A DNA stretch of 64,000 nucleotides, taken from contig CANJKZ010000010.1 in assembly GCA_947471745.1 (NCBI GenBank), positions 3,459,501 through 3,523,500 on the forward strand. Direction: 5' to 3'. Below, in pieces: positions 42,998 through 55,100 of this stretch (its first letter is position 1; each line of letters opens with the position of its first letter). The position numbers and the translations under genes are program-made. This DNA is from Closterium sp. Naga37s-1. Lineage: Eukaryota; Streptophyta; Zygnematophyceae; Desmidiales; Closteriaceae. The notes under the pieces were generated by a model. It did no database searches. It was not told where the DNA came from and saw only the letters and a program-made list of their open reading frames with translations.

Positions 42998-45900
42998 CAC
43001 CCCCATAGGCAAACTGGGGGAGAACAAGAGGTCACAAGACCAGTCAAGAGAAGCAAAGCAAGCTCAGGGTGGATCACGAAGTCACCACGCATTCTGAGCA
43101 CAAGCAAATGGCCACAAGGCCAGTTAACATGCAGAGTTATATATAAAGGAGAACAAGCAGTACAGTGATCACAACCTAGCAAGTGTAAGCATGCATGTAC
43201 ATGTATAAAGATCACAGTAAAACCAAAGTCAAGAAGTAAGCAATTGAGGCCCAGTGGGCACAAGATCTAGAACAGTACAGAAACGCTGATGATCACAAGG
43301 CTGAAGTGCCTTGGTGAAGATATCAACAGTTTTGGCCCGAGTGGCTACGTAAGCGAGACGAAGCTGACCACGCTGCTGCAACTCTCGAGCAAGGAAGTAG
43401 CGCAGAGCGATGTGCTTCGTTCTGTGCTCCAGTCTGTGCTCCTGACACAAGGCAATCATGGCCTTGTTGTCGACATACAGCACTGGAGGAGAACGAGGCG
43501 GCTCTCCCAGGTCGGTCAGCATGTAGGTGAGCCAGCGAAGCTCCTGTGCAGCCATGGCCCCTGCGTAGATCTCAGCCTCACAACTAGAGTTGAGAACAGA
43601 AGACGAGCGGGTAGACCACCACGAAACAGAGTCGGAGCCAAGGCTGAAGGTGTAACCCTGTGACGACCTCTGCGTAGCCAAGTCGTCAGCCCAGGAAGCG
43701 TCTGCGTGACCAGTGAGGACAACTCGAGCCCGTCCTCCAAGCACGAGCCCCATACCCGACGTACTGCACAAGTAGCGCAACACCCTCTTAGCGGCATCCA
43801 TGTGCTCCTTCCAGTGTCTCCCAGGAGCAACATAGCGTGTCAAGATGCTAAGAGGGTATGCCAGTCAGGTCGAGTGCAGGTCATCAGGTACATGAGGCAG
43901 CCCACAAGCTCTGGATATGGGCCACTCGGCTCTACGGACTCATCCGAATGCAGAGCTGATAACGAGTGGCGAGTAGGCAGAGGAGTGGGCTGTGGCGAGG
44001 AGTATGTGAAGCCGAAGTGCTGAAGGACCTGCTGCACCATGTGTGACTGACTCAGGGTGATGGTGCGGCGTGCTCTATCCCAGGTGATCTGCAAGCCAAG
44101 ATAGCTGCGCAGCTCACCTAGGTCTGTGCACGTTTGTTTCTTCTACAGCTCCGACTTCATGTGGGCCAGTCCAGCAGTGTCAGCAGTGGAAAAGACCAAG
44201 TCGTCGACATACACGAGGATGTAGAACGGCGGCAGCGAAGTGTCGGTGCGTAGAAACAGCGAGGGGTCAGCAGTAGAAGGAGCAAACCCAAGAGCCGCAA
44301 GTGTCGTCCTCAGTGTGTCGTGCCACTCGCGTGGTGCCTGGCGGAGACCGTATACTGGCCGCCAGAGGCTCCACTGGGTACCAGGAGGGAACGATCCAGT
44401 GAAGCCAGGTGGGCGGCGCAGCCAGATTGCAGGCTGCCCTGTAGGAAGGTTGTGCTGAAGTCAAGAGAGTGAAGCTCGTAGTCACGCTGAGCGGCAACGT
44501 GCAGCAGCACTCGAAGAGTGGTCATCTTTGGGGTGGGGAGAAGGTCTGAAAGAAGTCAACTCCCTGTCGCCAACTGAAGCCTCGAGCAACGTAACGCGCC
44601 TTGAAGACAGGTGGAGAACCCGGCGGCCGCTTCACCCTGAAAATCCACATGCCATCGACAATGTTTGCCCCAGGTGGGGGAACCTCGTCAACGTAAGTGC
44701 CTGTCGACTTCTAGGAAGCCATCTCTGCGTCCATGGCTGTGTGCCACTGAGAGGAGTAGGGACCCTCAATCGCCTCAGCGTAAGAGCGCGGGGTCGGGAT
44801 GTCTGGTGCATCTGGGTCTCCCTCAGGTGCAAGCAGCATGGACACGAGATGTGGTAAAGCAGCGGCAAGACACTGAAACTCCTCCTGCCTGTCCTCAAGG
44901 ACGTCCGTGCCAAGGGCAATGGACGGAGGACACACAGACTCAGACTCAGCAACAAGACTAGCAGCGTAGTCTAGACGACAGGCGGCAGCAAAGTCAACAA
45001 GCTCAGCAACTAGGGCAGACGCAGCAGTGGACTCAAACGAAGGGTCAGTGACAACGGTGGCTAGGAGACGTGTGACAGTAGGACTAGCAGCACGAAGGGA
45101 GTCAGACTCCAGGTCCGGACCGTCTGCTAGGGAGGACGCAGGAGGAGACGGCAGAGGGACACGTAGTGGAATAGAGGAAGGACGAAGTGCCATCTGGTGC
45201 GTGCCGGGGACAGGAGGAAGACGCGGACGCGGAACACGACTACCTGTGCGACGCGCGCGAACATGCGACGCAGGACGAGACGTAGGCTCACGATGCTCAG
45301 AAAGACCCCCTGTCAGCTCTGTGTAGGGTGAAGGAGAAGGCAGTGGAGAAGCTGGTTGTAATGGGAGGCCAGTAAAAGACGGGAGGCTAAGAACCTGACG
45401 AAGTACCGTGTCAGGCGGTGGCAGAGAAGACGGGGACGGCGGGGCAAAGAACAGGCACGGCCGTGTAGAACCACCAGCACCAGCACCTCCAGAAGCTCCA
45501 GCTCCAGCAGCACCCTCAGCTCCAGCAGCTCCAGACCCAGCAGCTCCAGCAGCCCCGGCTCCAACTCCAGCAGCACCACCAGCTCCAGCAGCTCCAGGAC
45601 CGCCTGGACCAGCAGCTCCAGCAGCTCCGGCTCCAACTCCAGCAGCACCACCTGCTCCAACAACTCCAGTAATGCCAGGACCAGCAGCTCCAGAAGCTCC
45701 GGCTCCAACTCCAGCAGCACCGGCTCCAACTCCAGCAGCACCACCAGCTCCAGCAGCTCCTCTCTGACGTCTCTAGCGGCGAGCAAACCACTCGCGTACC
45801 TGCTGTGGAGACAGAGGCTCCCGCCGAGACGAGGCCCCTGCAGGACCTCCAGCAGACTCAGCACCCCCCGTCTCAGCAACCGCAGGCTCGGCACCCCCAG

Positions 45901-47421
45901 ACTCAGCACCCCCAGACTCAGCACCCTCAAACTCAGCACCCTCAGGCTCAGCACCCTCAGGCTCAGTACCCCCAATCTCAGTACCCTTAGGATCAGCACC
46001 CTCAGGCTCCACACGCTCAGGCTCTGCACCCCCAAGCTCAGCACCCCCAGGCTCCGCACGCTCAGGCTCAGCACCTCTAGTAGCACCAGAGTCAATCGCT
46101 ACCTCGACAGGCTCGACAGCGTCTACCTGAGGAACACCGGAGGGAGCAGGACCCTGAGGGAGGAGGGGGTCTACCGGGGGAGGACCTGGTGCAAGGAAGA
46201 GCAACGGGGGGGGGGGGGGGGGGGAGAGGGGCAGTGTGGTAGGGGAAGAGAATATAAAAGGGAACCGACTCGTCGAACGTGACGTCTTGATAGGGCAGGA
46301 CTCGTCGCGAGGTGGGGTGGTAAAACTGCCAGCCAGGCGCGTCAGGGACAAATCCAAGGAAGACGCAGGGAATAGCACGGGCGGAGAGCTTGTTCGCGGT
46401 GGTATCACGGACAAGGGCACGAGAACCTCAGACCCGGAACACCGACGCATCGCCAACCTTCCCCGTCCAACACAGTGTGGGCGAGGTCTTCGGCAAGGAG
46501 ACACGGGGCCAGAGGTTGAGCTGATGCACACCGTATCGGACCGCAAACGGCCACAGAAACTAGGGGACAGCCGCATGGACCATGGAGGTACGAGCGACCT
46601 CCATGACCAAGCCAATGCGGCGCTCAGCAACCACATTTTGCTGCGGAGAGGCCGGAAGCGTGAACGTCTGGCGAATGCCCTCCCTACGACAAAAGCTTTG
46701 CAGAAGGTCGGAGGAAAACTCTCCACCTCTATCAGAGTGCAGACGCAGGACGGGAAACTCCGTCCCGAACCGCTCGCGGAGCTGGAGACGGGCAGCGCGG
46801 ATCCAAGGGATCAAAACATCAGGGACCTCACCCTTGGTGCGCAAGGGGAAGACCGTGGTGTAACGCGAGTAGTCGTTAACAACCAGCAGGAAGTACCGCT
46901 CGCGGTCCTGTCCACGGACGCGGGCTGGGCCCCACACGTCCATGTGCAGGGTCTGCAGGGGAGCAGTTGTCGGGGAGAACGAGCAGGAGTGAGGAGCAGC
47001 ACGCTGCCGCCCCTCGACACAGGGAAGGCAGGGAGGGGCAGGGGAGGCTGGGAGAGGAGGGAGAACCCTGAGAAGACCAGAGACAAGGACACGTCGGTGC
47101 ATGCCACGAAGGCGCTGCACGGAGGGGTGACCAAGTCGGTGGTGCCAAAGGACGGTCTGGTGCGACAGAGCTTGACACGAGCAGGGGGCCGCTAGCTGAC
47201 CTGACGCAACCGTAGACGCAACTACCTGAGGGGACGCAGTAGTCTGTGTGTACAGACTCGAGCCAGGCGCTCGGGTGAACGTGGCCAGGTGCCGACCAGT
47301 CCGGGAGCACGTACAGTGGGTCACACGCTGACCTCCAGGGGTGAACTGGTCAACCCACACGTCCTGGAGGTCGGCTCCACTCACCAAGTTCGTAGAGAAC
47401 GGGGGGAGGTGAAGACCTGAC

Positions 47422-47564
47422 TGTCAGAATTAGCAGTAGAAAGTAAGAATGAAGAAAGGAGGAGGTTCACTAGCAAGCAGTTGGATACATATAGCAAACC
47501 CTAATTGGGCTGTACTCACTATAGAGTACCCCACTGCAGGCTAGACAATTATAACATTCTGACA
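47422..47564 (-). repeat. 3' LTR of the nested small element
   Basis: 143 bp, same sequence as 48787-48929. On minus it begins TGTCAGAATG and shares AGTGGGGTA and TAGGGTTTGCT with the copia 1 LTR. Confidence 0.95.
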
Positions 47565-48219
47565 CACCCCCATAGCCAAAGTGGGGTGTAATCAGCACAA
47601 CAAGCAAGCATAGTAATAGTTCACAATTATAAGCAAAGCTAGTGGTAGTCACAGCGGGCAAGTGAGGAGGAGGAGGGACTGTGAGAGGAGAGAAGATGAG
47701 AGACGGCGGCTGAAGCTGCAGACACACGGGCAACAGGAGCTGCTGGCACAGTGGCTACCGGGACAGTGCGCCCCGGACTACTGGAGTAACTGGCTCACGG
47801 GCTACGAGGAGCTACAGGAGCAACGGACCCTCGGGCGACAGGCGCAGCAGGCTCTCTGGGCTACCAGGACAGTGCGCCCCGGATTACAGGTGCTGCGGAC
47901 GACAAGACAGCAGCCTCCGCTCAACCTCCTCCAACTGTCCCACACACCCCCCACACACCCACTGCTTCACTCCTAACTCCACTTGCACGTCACCCCCCTA
48001 GTACCACTCCTTCGGCTCCCACACACCCACCCCCCTCAGCGGCAGCTGCAGCACTGGGAGACGGAGGAGGAGGAGCAGGGGACGACGCACAGAAACTGCA
48101 CCCCCATACCCCCCACCCCCAAACCCTAATTCAGGAGAACGGGCAGCAGCAGGGGTGGGGCGCCGTCAGAAGCACGGGGGACAGCGGGCAGCGCAGGGGC
48201 AGAGAAAACAGGGCGCCCA

Positions 48220-48660
48220 CGGGCCTGGCGCAGCCCGTACGAACCGCGTGCGGGCGGCCCGAGGCGCGCCCTGGCCTGGCGCAGTCCGTACGGGCCGCGC
48301 GCGGGCCTGGCGCTGCCCGTACGGGCCGCGCGCGGGCCTGGCGCAGCCCGTACGGGCCGCGCGCGGGCCTGGCGCAGCCCGTACGGGCCGCGCGCAGGCT
48401 GTACGGGCCGCGCGCGGGCCCTACGCAGGTCGCGCAGGCCGCGACGGGCGACGGGGGGCGACGCGCGGGTCCCCGTCGCCCGTCGCAGCGCCTCCCGGGA
48501 GCGACGCGCGGAGTGACGGGGCAGAAAGCCGCCGCGCGCCTCGGGGCGCACGGCGGGCAGAAAACCGCCGCGCGCCTCGGGGCGCACGGCGGGCAGAAAA
48601 CCGCCGCGCGCCTCGGGGCGCACGGCGGGCAGAAAACCGCCGCACGCTCCGAGCGCGCGG
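48220..48660. repeat. GC-rich tandem repeats inside the small element
   Basis: Two arrays: CGCGCGGGCCTGGCGCAGCC-type units (48220-48420), then a 36-bp unit containing GCGCCTCGGGGCGCACGGCG (48520-48650). They occupy the leader position, as the GC-rich arrays of copia 1 and 2 do. Confidence 0.85.
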
Positions 48661-48786
48661 CGGGATGAAAAATCCGTCGCACGCCACGGGGCGTGCAACA
48701 CACAGAGTAGCAGTAGCAGCGGAAGCAGTGAGGTGGTGGGCCCACCCACAGGATCGACCCAAGGGGATCGACCTGCTCTGATAGCA

Positions 48787-48929
48787 TGTCAGAATTAGCA
48801 GTAGAAAGTAAGAATGAAGAAAGGAGGAGGTTCACTAGCAAGCAGTTGGATACATATAGCAAACCCTAATTGGGCTGTACTCACTATAGAGTACCCCACT
48901 GCAGGCTAGACAATTATAACATTCTGACA
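48787..48929 (-). repeat. 5' LTR of the nested small element
   Basis: Identical to 47422-47564 by eye, followed by the CTGAC duplication. Confidence 0.95.
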
Positions 48930-51185
48930 CTGACAGTGAGCCAGACGGAACCGCCGGACACGGCAGAACCGTGGAGGAGTGTGCAAGGACTGGGCCCCCA
49001 GAGGGGTCCGCTAGGGAGACCGCAACTGGCCGACTAAGCGGCGTGAGAGTGGTGCAGTCGGTGCAGTACCTGAGCGGTGCGAAAGAAGGAGCGGGAAGCA
49101 CCTGAGTCAAGTGTGAAGGTGTGCAAGGCTGCAGCCGGCGCAGTACCTGAGAGAGCAAACTCACCAGTACCTGGAGCAGCAGACTCACTAGCACCTGGAG
49201 CGGCAGACTCACTAGCACCTAGAGCAGCAGTCCCAATGCCCGGGTCGGGCGGAACACACAGGTAACAGTCACCCTCAGCACTAATAGTCACAGCATACAT
49301 GGCAGCAAGGATAGCATCATAGTCAACAGCAAAGATATCAACACCAGGCATAAGCAGATCACCCCAGCGAGGGAGCTCAGTGGCGTCAGGAAACTGTGTG
49401 CGCCAGGCGTCAGTCAGACGACCGAAACAGCGCTGCGTCGCGTGTGGCAGCCCGCACGTCTCCCCACTGCGGTCGCCGGTGCGGAGAACGTAAGTGCAGG
49501 GACCAGCACCCCCAGACCTCCCACGCCCAGCGTACCACTCACAAAGCTGCTGGAAAGACAGAGTCTCACGGGAGCGCGGCTGCTGCTGGCGTTGACTGCC
49601 GCCAAAACCTCCACGATGAGCAGCTCCACCTCGACCACCACCACCGCCGCCGCCACCTCCACCGCCGCCGCCACCTCCACCGCCGCCGCCACCTCCACCG
49701 CCGCCGCCACCTCCACCGCCGCTGCCGCTGCCTCCACCACCTCCACCGCCGCTGCCGCTGCCTCCACCACCTCCACCACCACCACCGACGCCCCCACTCC
49801 CGCCACCACCCCCACCTCCACCCCCACCCCCTCCGCCTCCTCCACCGCCACCACCGCCGCCCCCTCCGCTCCCGCCACCACCCTTGCCCCCCTTGCCTAT
49901 GCCGCCACCCATGCCGCTGCTGCGCCTCCCACTAAGAGCAGTCGCAGCCCCGACCTTCTCAGTGCCAACGAGGTCGACAGCAGAAGCAGAGGCAACAGAG
50001 GGCAAAAGGGGAACGGGGGAACACCCCTCAAAGAAAGGGGCGCGAGGGTCGCCACGAGAAGCACCGACAGCGACTATGCTAGTCTCAGCTGCTAGGAGTT
50101 GCTTCTCGAAGAGGTCGACAGTGATCGTGGTGGGGCACAAAGAGAGGAAGTGGTCCCTGACTGAGCGAAGAGAGTCAGGGAGACGGGTGACGAGGTAGAA
50201 GAGGGTGATGTACATGGGGGGGGGGTTCTTGGCGCAAAACTCTGTGGGAAGAGTAGCGCGGTAGCGGGTGTCACTAGTGCGGAGGTGAGTGATGAGGTCA
50301 GCGACTGTGGGAAAGGCTGCCAGGTCAAGGAACAAGTACGGCAGCATGAAGCGGCTAAGGGCAGCAGTGGCAGGGGAGGAGTAGCGCGCGACTACAGCAC
50401 CATACAAAGACTTAGCAGTCTTGTATTGACCAAAGTGCGCGCACTGAGCAGACGGCAGGTGACTACGGACAGCAAGGCGAGAAACAGCGTCACGAGTAGT
50501 CCACTGATAGCGAACTGTACTGTCAGCATCGGCAGCAGGTGCAACAGCAACGCCGGACGTGTGATCAAACAGCGAGACTCCGTCCCTGGAGTCCCACTAA
50601 AGGTAGAGCTGCAGATCATCGACCCACATGTCGAAATCGACCGCACGACCCTCAGCATCAAAGGTAAAACATGAGGGCTAGCCATGGCGGTAGCACCAGC
50701 AGCAGTAGCAGAAGGAATAGAAGCAGCAAACAGCAGCAGCAGTAACCGCTGTAGCAGCAGGAGCAGGGCAGGCAGGGCAGCGCTGCTGAGTAGGGCAGGG
50801 CGACGTGACTCGGCAGAGCGGCGCGGCCCGGCTGGGCGCCGCAGCTCTGCTGCGCGGCTCGGCTGCGCGCTTGTCAGGCAGGTATGCGGGTAGGGCAGGT
50901 GCTCACCAGGGGCGGGCGGGGCAGGCGCTCGACGGGCGAGCAGGGCCGACGCTTGGCGGGCGGCGGCAGGGTAGGCGCACGACGGCGGCAGGGCAGGGCC
51001 GCGACAGCTACAGGGCAAAGCCGCGACAGTGGCAAGGCAGGGCCGCAACAACGGCAGGGCAGGGCCGCGACAGCGGCAGGGCAGGGCCGCGACAGCTGCT
51101 GCAGGGCACGGGCGCGACTGCGGCCGGGCAGGGCCTCGACGACAGCAGGGCAGAGCCGCGACGGAGGCTGCAGGCATGACAGCAT

Positions 51186-52194
51186 TGCGGAGATAACTGC
51201 TACAACGGGAGCTCGACTACGGGCTAGGCACGGGTGCTCGTGTGATCTCTGCGTTAGTTCCTTAGTCGTTTCCTTGTGTTCACGCTGCTTGCTAGTTCAC
51301 GGGGAGAATTTGCAAGAGTTTCACTAGGAAAACATGACAACAATGGTAGGAACAACATTGGCATCACAGACTACATCAGAGCTAGCTAGGCTGTTGGTCG
51401 ACCTCCAGCGTAGCATGGTTGACCGCGCTCCAGCGCAGCAGCGCTCGCATCGCTCCAGCGTTGCAGGGTAGTGGATCGCCAACGTTGCAAGTCCACGGTG
51501 TGCCAATGCTGCAGCAAGTCGGCTGTACAGTGTTGCACCCGCAGGACAACGGTGCACCTGCTTCGCAGGTGCGCGCAGCTGGTTGGCGCTCCACACCTTG
51601 TCACGCCCACCAGCCACGTCGACCTCGGGATACCACCCCGAGGTCGGCCTCGCAGACTCCACCCCGGCGACACTCGTACACATCGCCCGGGTATCCCGGT
51701 CGACCGGGCAACCACGCCTGGCCGACCAGCGCAATCCGTAGCCGGCCACCCGTGCCCGGCGCCCCCAGTCCGGCGTCCAGGCGCCCAGCACGCCGTCCTA
51801 ACCCCCCAGGTCGGCGTCCAGACGCCTAGGACGCCTTCCAGACACCCAGGGCAGCGTCCAGCCTCCCAGGACGCCGACCAGATGCCCAGGTCGGCGTCCG
51901 GGCCCCCAGGACGCCCGGGTCGGCGTTCGGGCCCCCAGGACGCCGTGCAGACGCCCAGGGCGGTGTCCCAAGCTCCTAGGACGCCGTGCCGGCTCCCAGG
52001 TCGGCGTCCAGCTTCCCAGGACGCCATCCAGGCGTCCAGGACGGCGTCCTCCTGCTCGGCGCCCTCCAGCCAGGCGCCCTCCAGCTCGGCGCCCTTGCAG
52101 TGGCCCCCGTGCCCACTGCTGCAGGTCGGCTGCAACCCCCGCACATCCGACCACGAGGTCGGCTCCGCCCAAGCGAGGACGGGGCCAAACAACA
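51186..52194 (-). repeat. 3' LTR of copia 3
   Basis: 1,009 bp. Its middle is a tandem array of CCAGGTCGGCGTCC / CAGGACGCCGT units (51770-52060). Confidence 0.9.
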
Positions 52195-55100
52195 CTCCCG
52201 TTGATACTCCCCTGCCGCGTTCACGCTTGGGCCCCTAGCCCACACGGCAGTACAGCTCGGAAAGAAGCTCAGCAGCGTGCACACAACACACAGCACGCCG
52301 TTCACCGCACCAGCCATGCAAGGGGCATGGCACCTACTGCTGCACGTCGTCAACTTCGTCGCCCACGTTGGCCAAGCGCACCTGGCCGATGGCGACGGAG
52401 CACCGGTTGAAGGCCGGATAGTGCAGCGCCTTCGTCAGGAAGTCGGCCGGCTGCTCGGTGGTCGGGATGTACCTCAGCGAGAACTTCCCGCGCCTCACCA
52501 TGTGCTGCAGCCAGGCCTGTCGCCGCTCCATATGCTTGAGGTTGCCAGTCAACCCCATGCCCTCGGCGACCGTGATGGCCGACTTGTTGTCCACTCGCAG
52601 GACAGTCGACTTCCCGGCGTCCAGCTGCCGGAACTCTGCAAGGAGGAAACGAAGTCGGCGTCCCTCCTTGCCGGCTTCGGTGGCCGCTACGTACTCCGAC
52701 TCGGTCGACGACAACGTCGCGCACTTGATGCGCTGGCTCGACCAGGAGACTGCGGCTCCTCCGTAGACGAACACGTAGCCACCCGTGCTCGTCCTGTTCT
52801 GCTTGTCACCAGCGTCGTCGGCGTCCACGTAGCCAACCAGCTCCAGCGACTCAGGTCCACCGCCGAACTCCAGAGCGGTGTCACGTGTGTTGGCGAGATA
52901 GGCGAGGCAGCGGTCGACCTCGCGCCAGTGCTGGTCGCTTCTCACCGTGAGGCCGCTCCCCAGCTTGCTGCAGGCGAAGGCGATGTCCGGCCTCGTCGTC
53001 GTCGCCGCGAATTGCAGCGAGCCGACCTTCTGCCGGTACTCCTCCTCCTGGCGTTCCTGTGCCTCCTCGTCGTCGAAGGTGAGCTTGGCGTAGGCGTCGA
53101 CCGAGACCGGCGTCTTAGGGGTGAGCCCGGTCTGCTCCTCGTCGAGGAAGCGCCTACGCAACTTGTCGGCGTAGCCCTGCTGGTGCAGCCACAGCTTCCC
53201 CGCCGACCTGTTGCGGATGATCTCCAGCCCGAGGTACTTCTGCACCGGTGAGATCTCACGCAGCTCGAAGGCGGCTTCCAGCAGCTCCTTCAGCTCCTCC
53301 AGCATCGCGGCGCTGCTGCTGGTGGCGAGCAGGTCGTCGACGTAGACCAGCACCCAGCAGGCCACTCCGTCGTCGCCGACCTTGAAGTACAGAGCCTCGT
53401 CGACCTGGCTCTTCTTCCACCCGGCGCCGACCAGCACGTCGTTGAGCGCCAGATACCAGAGCAGCGGCGACTGCTTCAAGCCGTACAGGCTCTTCAGCAG
53501 CTTGCACACCTAGCCGGTTCCGTCGATGAAGTAGTCCGGCTGGGACATGTAGAGCACCCGGTCGAGCTTGCTCTGCAGGAAGGCGTTCTTCATGTCGAGC
53601 TGCATCAGGTTGAGGTTGAGGACGGCGACGATGCTGAGGAAGATCCTCAGCGTGACGTAGCTGACCACCGTCGCGAAGGTCTCGTCGTAGTCGGCGCCGT
53701 ACACCTGCGTGAAGCCCTTCACGACCAGCCTCACCTTCTCTCGCTCGACGGTGTCGTCGATGTGGTACTTCGTCGTCAACACCCACCGGTTCTTCATGAT
53801 GTTCATTCCCGGCGGGCGTTCGACCAGCTCCCACGTGCCCATGTTGATGAGGCTGCGGATCTCCTCTTCCATGGTGGCCTTCACCGCCGGGCCCTTCCAG
53901 CTTGCCAACGCCTCCTTTACCGTCATAGTCGAGATGTCCCAACGGTGCTCTGGGTCGGCCAGCATGTCGGGGTCGAGCTCCGAAAACTCCTCATCCTCCT
54001 CGGCGTCGTCGTTCAGCCGGTCGTCAGCATTATCGTCCACGTCGTACACCGTGGTGAAGGCAGCGGGGACGAAGAAGTCAGGCGGCCTCCGAAGTCGGCC
54101 TGAACGCCGTGGTCCCGGCTGGACCTCCTCGGCGTCCCCTCCATCGTCGCCGTCCTCGCTGTCCTCGGCGTCCTGCTGTACCTCAGTCGGCGTCCCAGCC
54201 GACTTCTCCCCTGCAGTCGGCTCCCCTGCCGACTGCCCGTTCGCCGACTGTTCCTTGGTCGGCATCGCTGTTGTCCGCTCCCCTGTCAGCTGCTGCTCTG
54301 CAGGTGCCTCCTTCGCCGGCTTTACCAAAGTCGGCGGCACCACCTGCTGCCTTCCGGTCGGTTTTAGCTTCGCCCTCACGCCGACTTGCACAGCATCACG
54401 GCGGCCACCGGCGATGCTAGGGGCCGGCGCCACAGGTGACGCCCCACGGCTCCCCTCATCGCCGGAGGCAGACGTCGGGGTCATCCCATGCAAGTCGGCC
54501 ACAAGGGGAGGGGCAGGTGGAGTGCAGGGAGCAGGGACGTCCTCGGCGTCCTCACCAACAAGCTCACCGATCTCGGCGAGCAGAGGCATCGTCGCCGTCG
54601 AGGTGTCCGTTGGCGGGTGAACCTACATCCGCCCTAACGCCGGCCCGTGCGCCGATTTCCACACTTCCAGCGACATGCTCTCGTAGAACACCATGTCCGA
54701 CGTGGTGACCACCCGGTTGTCGGCGATGTCGAGGAGCTCCCAGCCCTTGCTCTCCTCCGACACGCCGAGGTGAAGGCCCCACCGGGCCTTGGGCTGCAGC
54801 TTTCCTCCACGCTGCTGCTCGGGGACAAGGAACTGCGCCATGCAGCCCCACACCCGCGCCAGCGACAAGTCGGGCTTCTGCCCGGTGAGCAGCTGGTACG
54901 GCGTCGTCCCCGGCGGCAGCGCCGACCGCTCAAGGCAGTTGCGGACCCAGACGGTCTGCCGGAGAGCGAGGTGCCACCAGTGGTGCTGCACTCCCATGTG
55001 CAGCAGCATCGTGCGCACCGACTCCACCACAGTCCTCATCTCCCGCTCCGCCATGCCGTTCTGCTGCGGGGTGTACGAGCAGGTCAGGTCGTGGACGATC

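Larger units (their letters stand above)
47422..48929 (-). mobile_element. Small non-autonomous LTR element nested in copia 2
   Basis: 1,508 bp with identical 143-bp LTRs (47422-47564 and 48787-48929) and target duplication CTGAC on both sides (47417-47421 and 48930-48934). The minus strand reads TGCTATCAGAGC just inside the right LTR (primer site) and GCTATGGGGGTG just inside the left LTR (polypurine tract), so it lies in the same direction as copia 2. The interior has no gag or pol. It keeps leader-like GC-rich repeats: a ~36-bp unit about four times at 48520-48650 and a GGCGCAGCCCGTACGGGCC unit at 48220-48420. It presumably used proteins from full copia relatives. Structurally whole and young. 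Confidence 0.95.
42869..51185 (-). mobile_element. Ty1/copia LTR retrotransposon 2 (older relative of copia 1, broken)
   Basis: Coding strand minus. The left 129-bp LTR (42869-42997) and the adjacent GCCTATGGGGGTG polypurine tract match copia 1. Going leftward from the gag end: gag (49600-50690, with a Gly-rich hinge), protease LDSGASRSFF (about 49090), pre-integrase and integrase (46560-47390; HRLGHPS, HSDRGGEFS), repeat-rich linker (45400-46050), RT (44100-45190) and RNase H (43230-43850). Pol is in many pieces, with about ten breaks. A small LTR element sits inside it at 47422-48929. Its 5' LTR is not found in the window; the leader runs into copia 3 at 51186. Confidence 0.85.

Noticed and set aside
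46206-46224. Nineteen-base G run in copia 2
   Set aside because: Likely slippage or sequencing noise in a decayed element; no functional reading.
51419-52238. Pro/Arg-rich frames of ~255 codons in both copia 3 LTRs
   Set aside because: They cover the LTR's tandem repeats, differ in phase between strands, and lie outside gag-pol.
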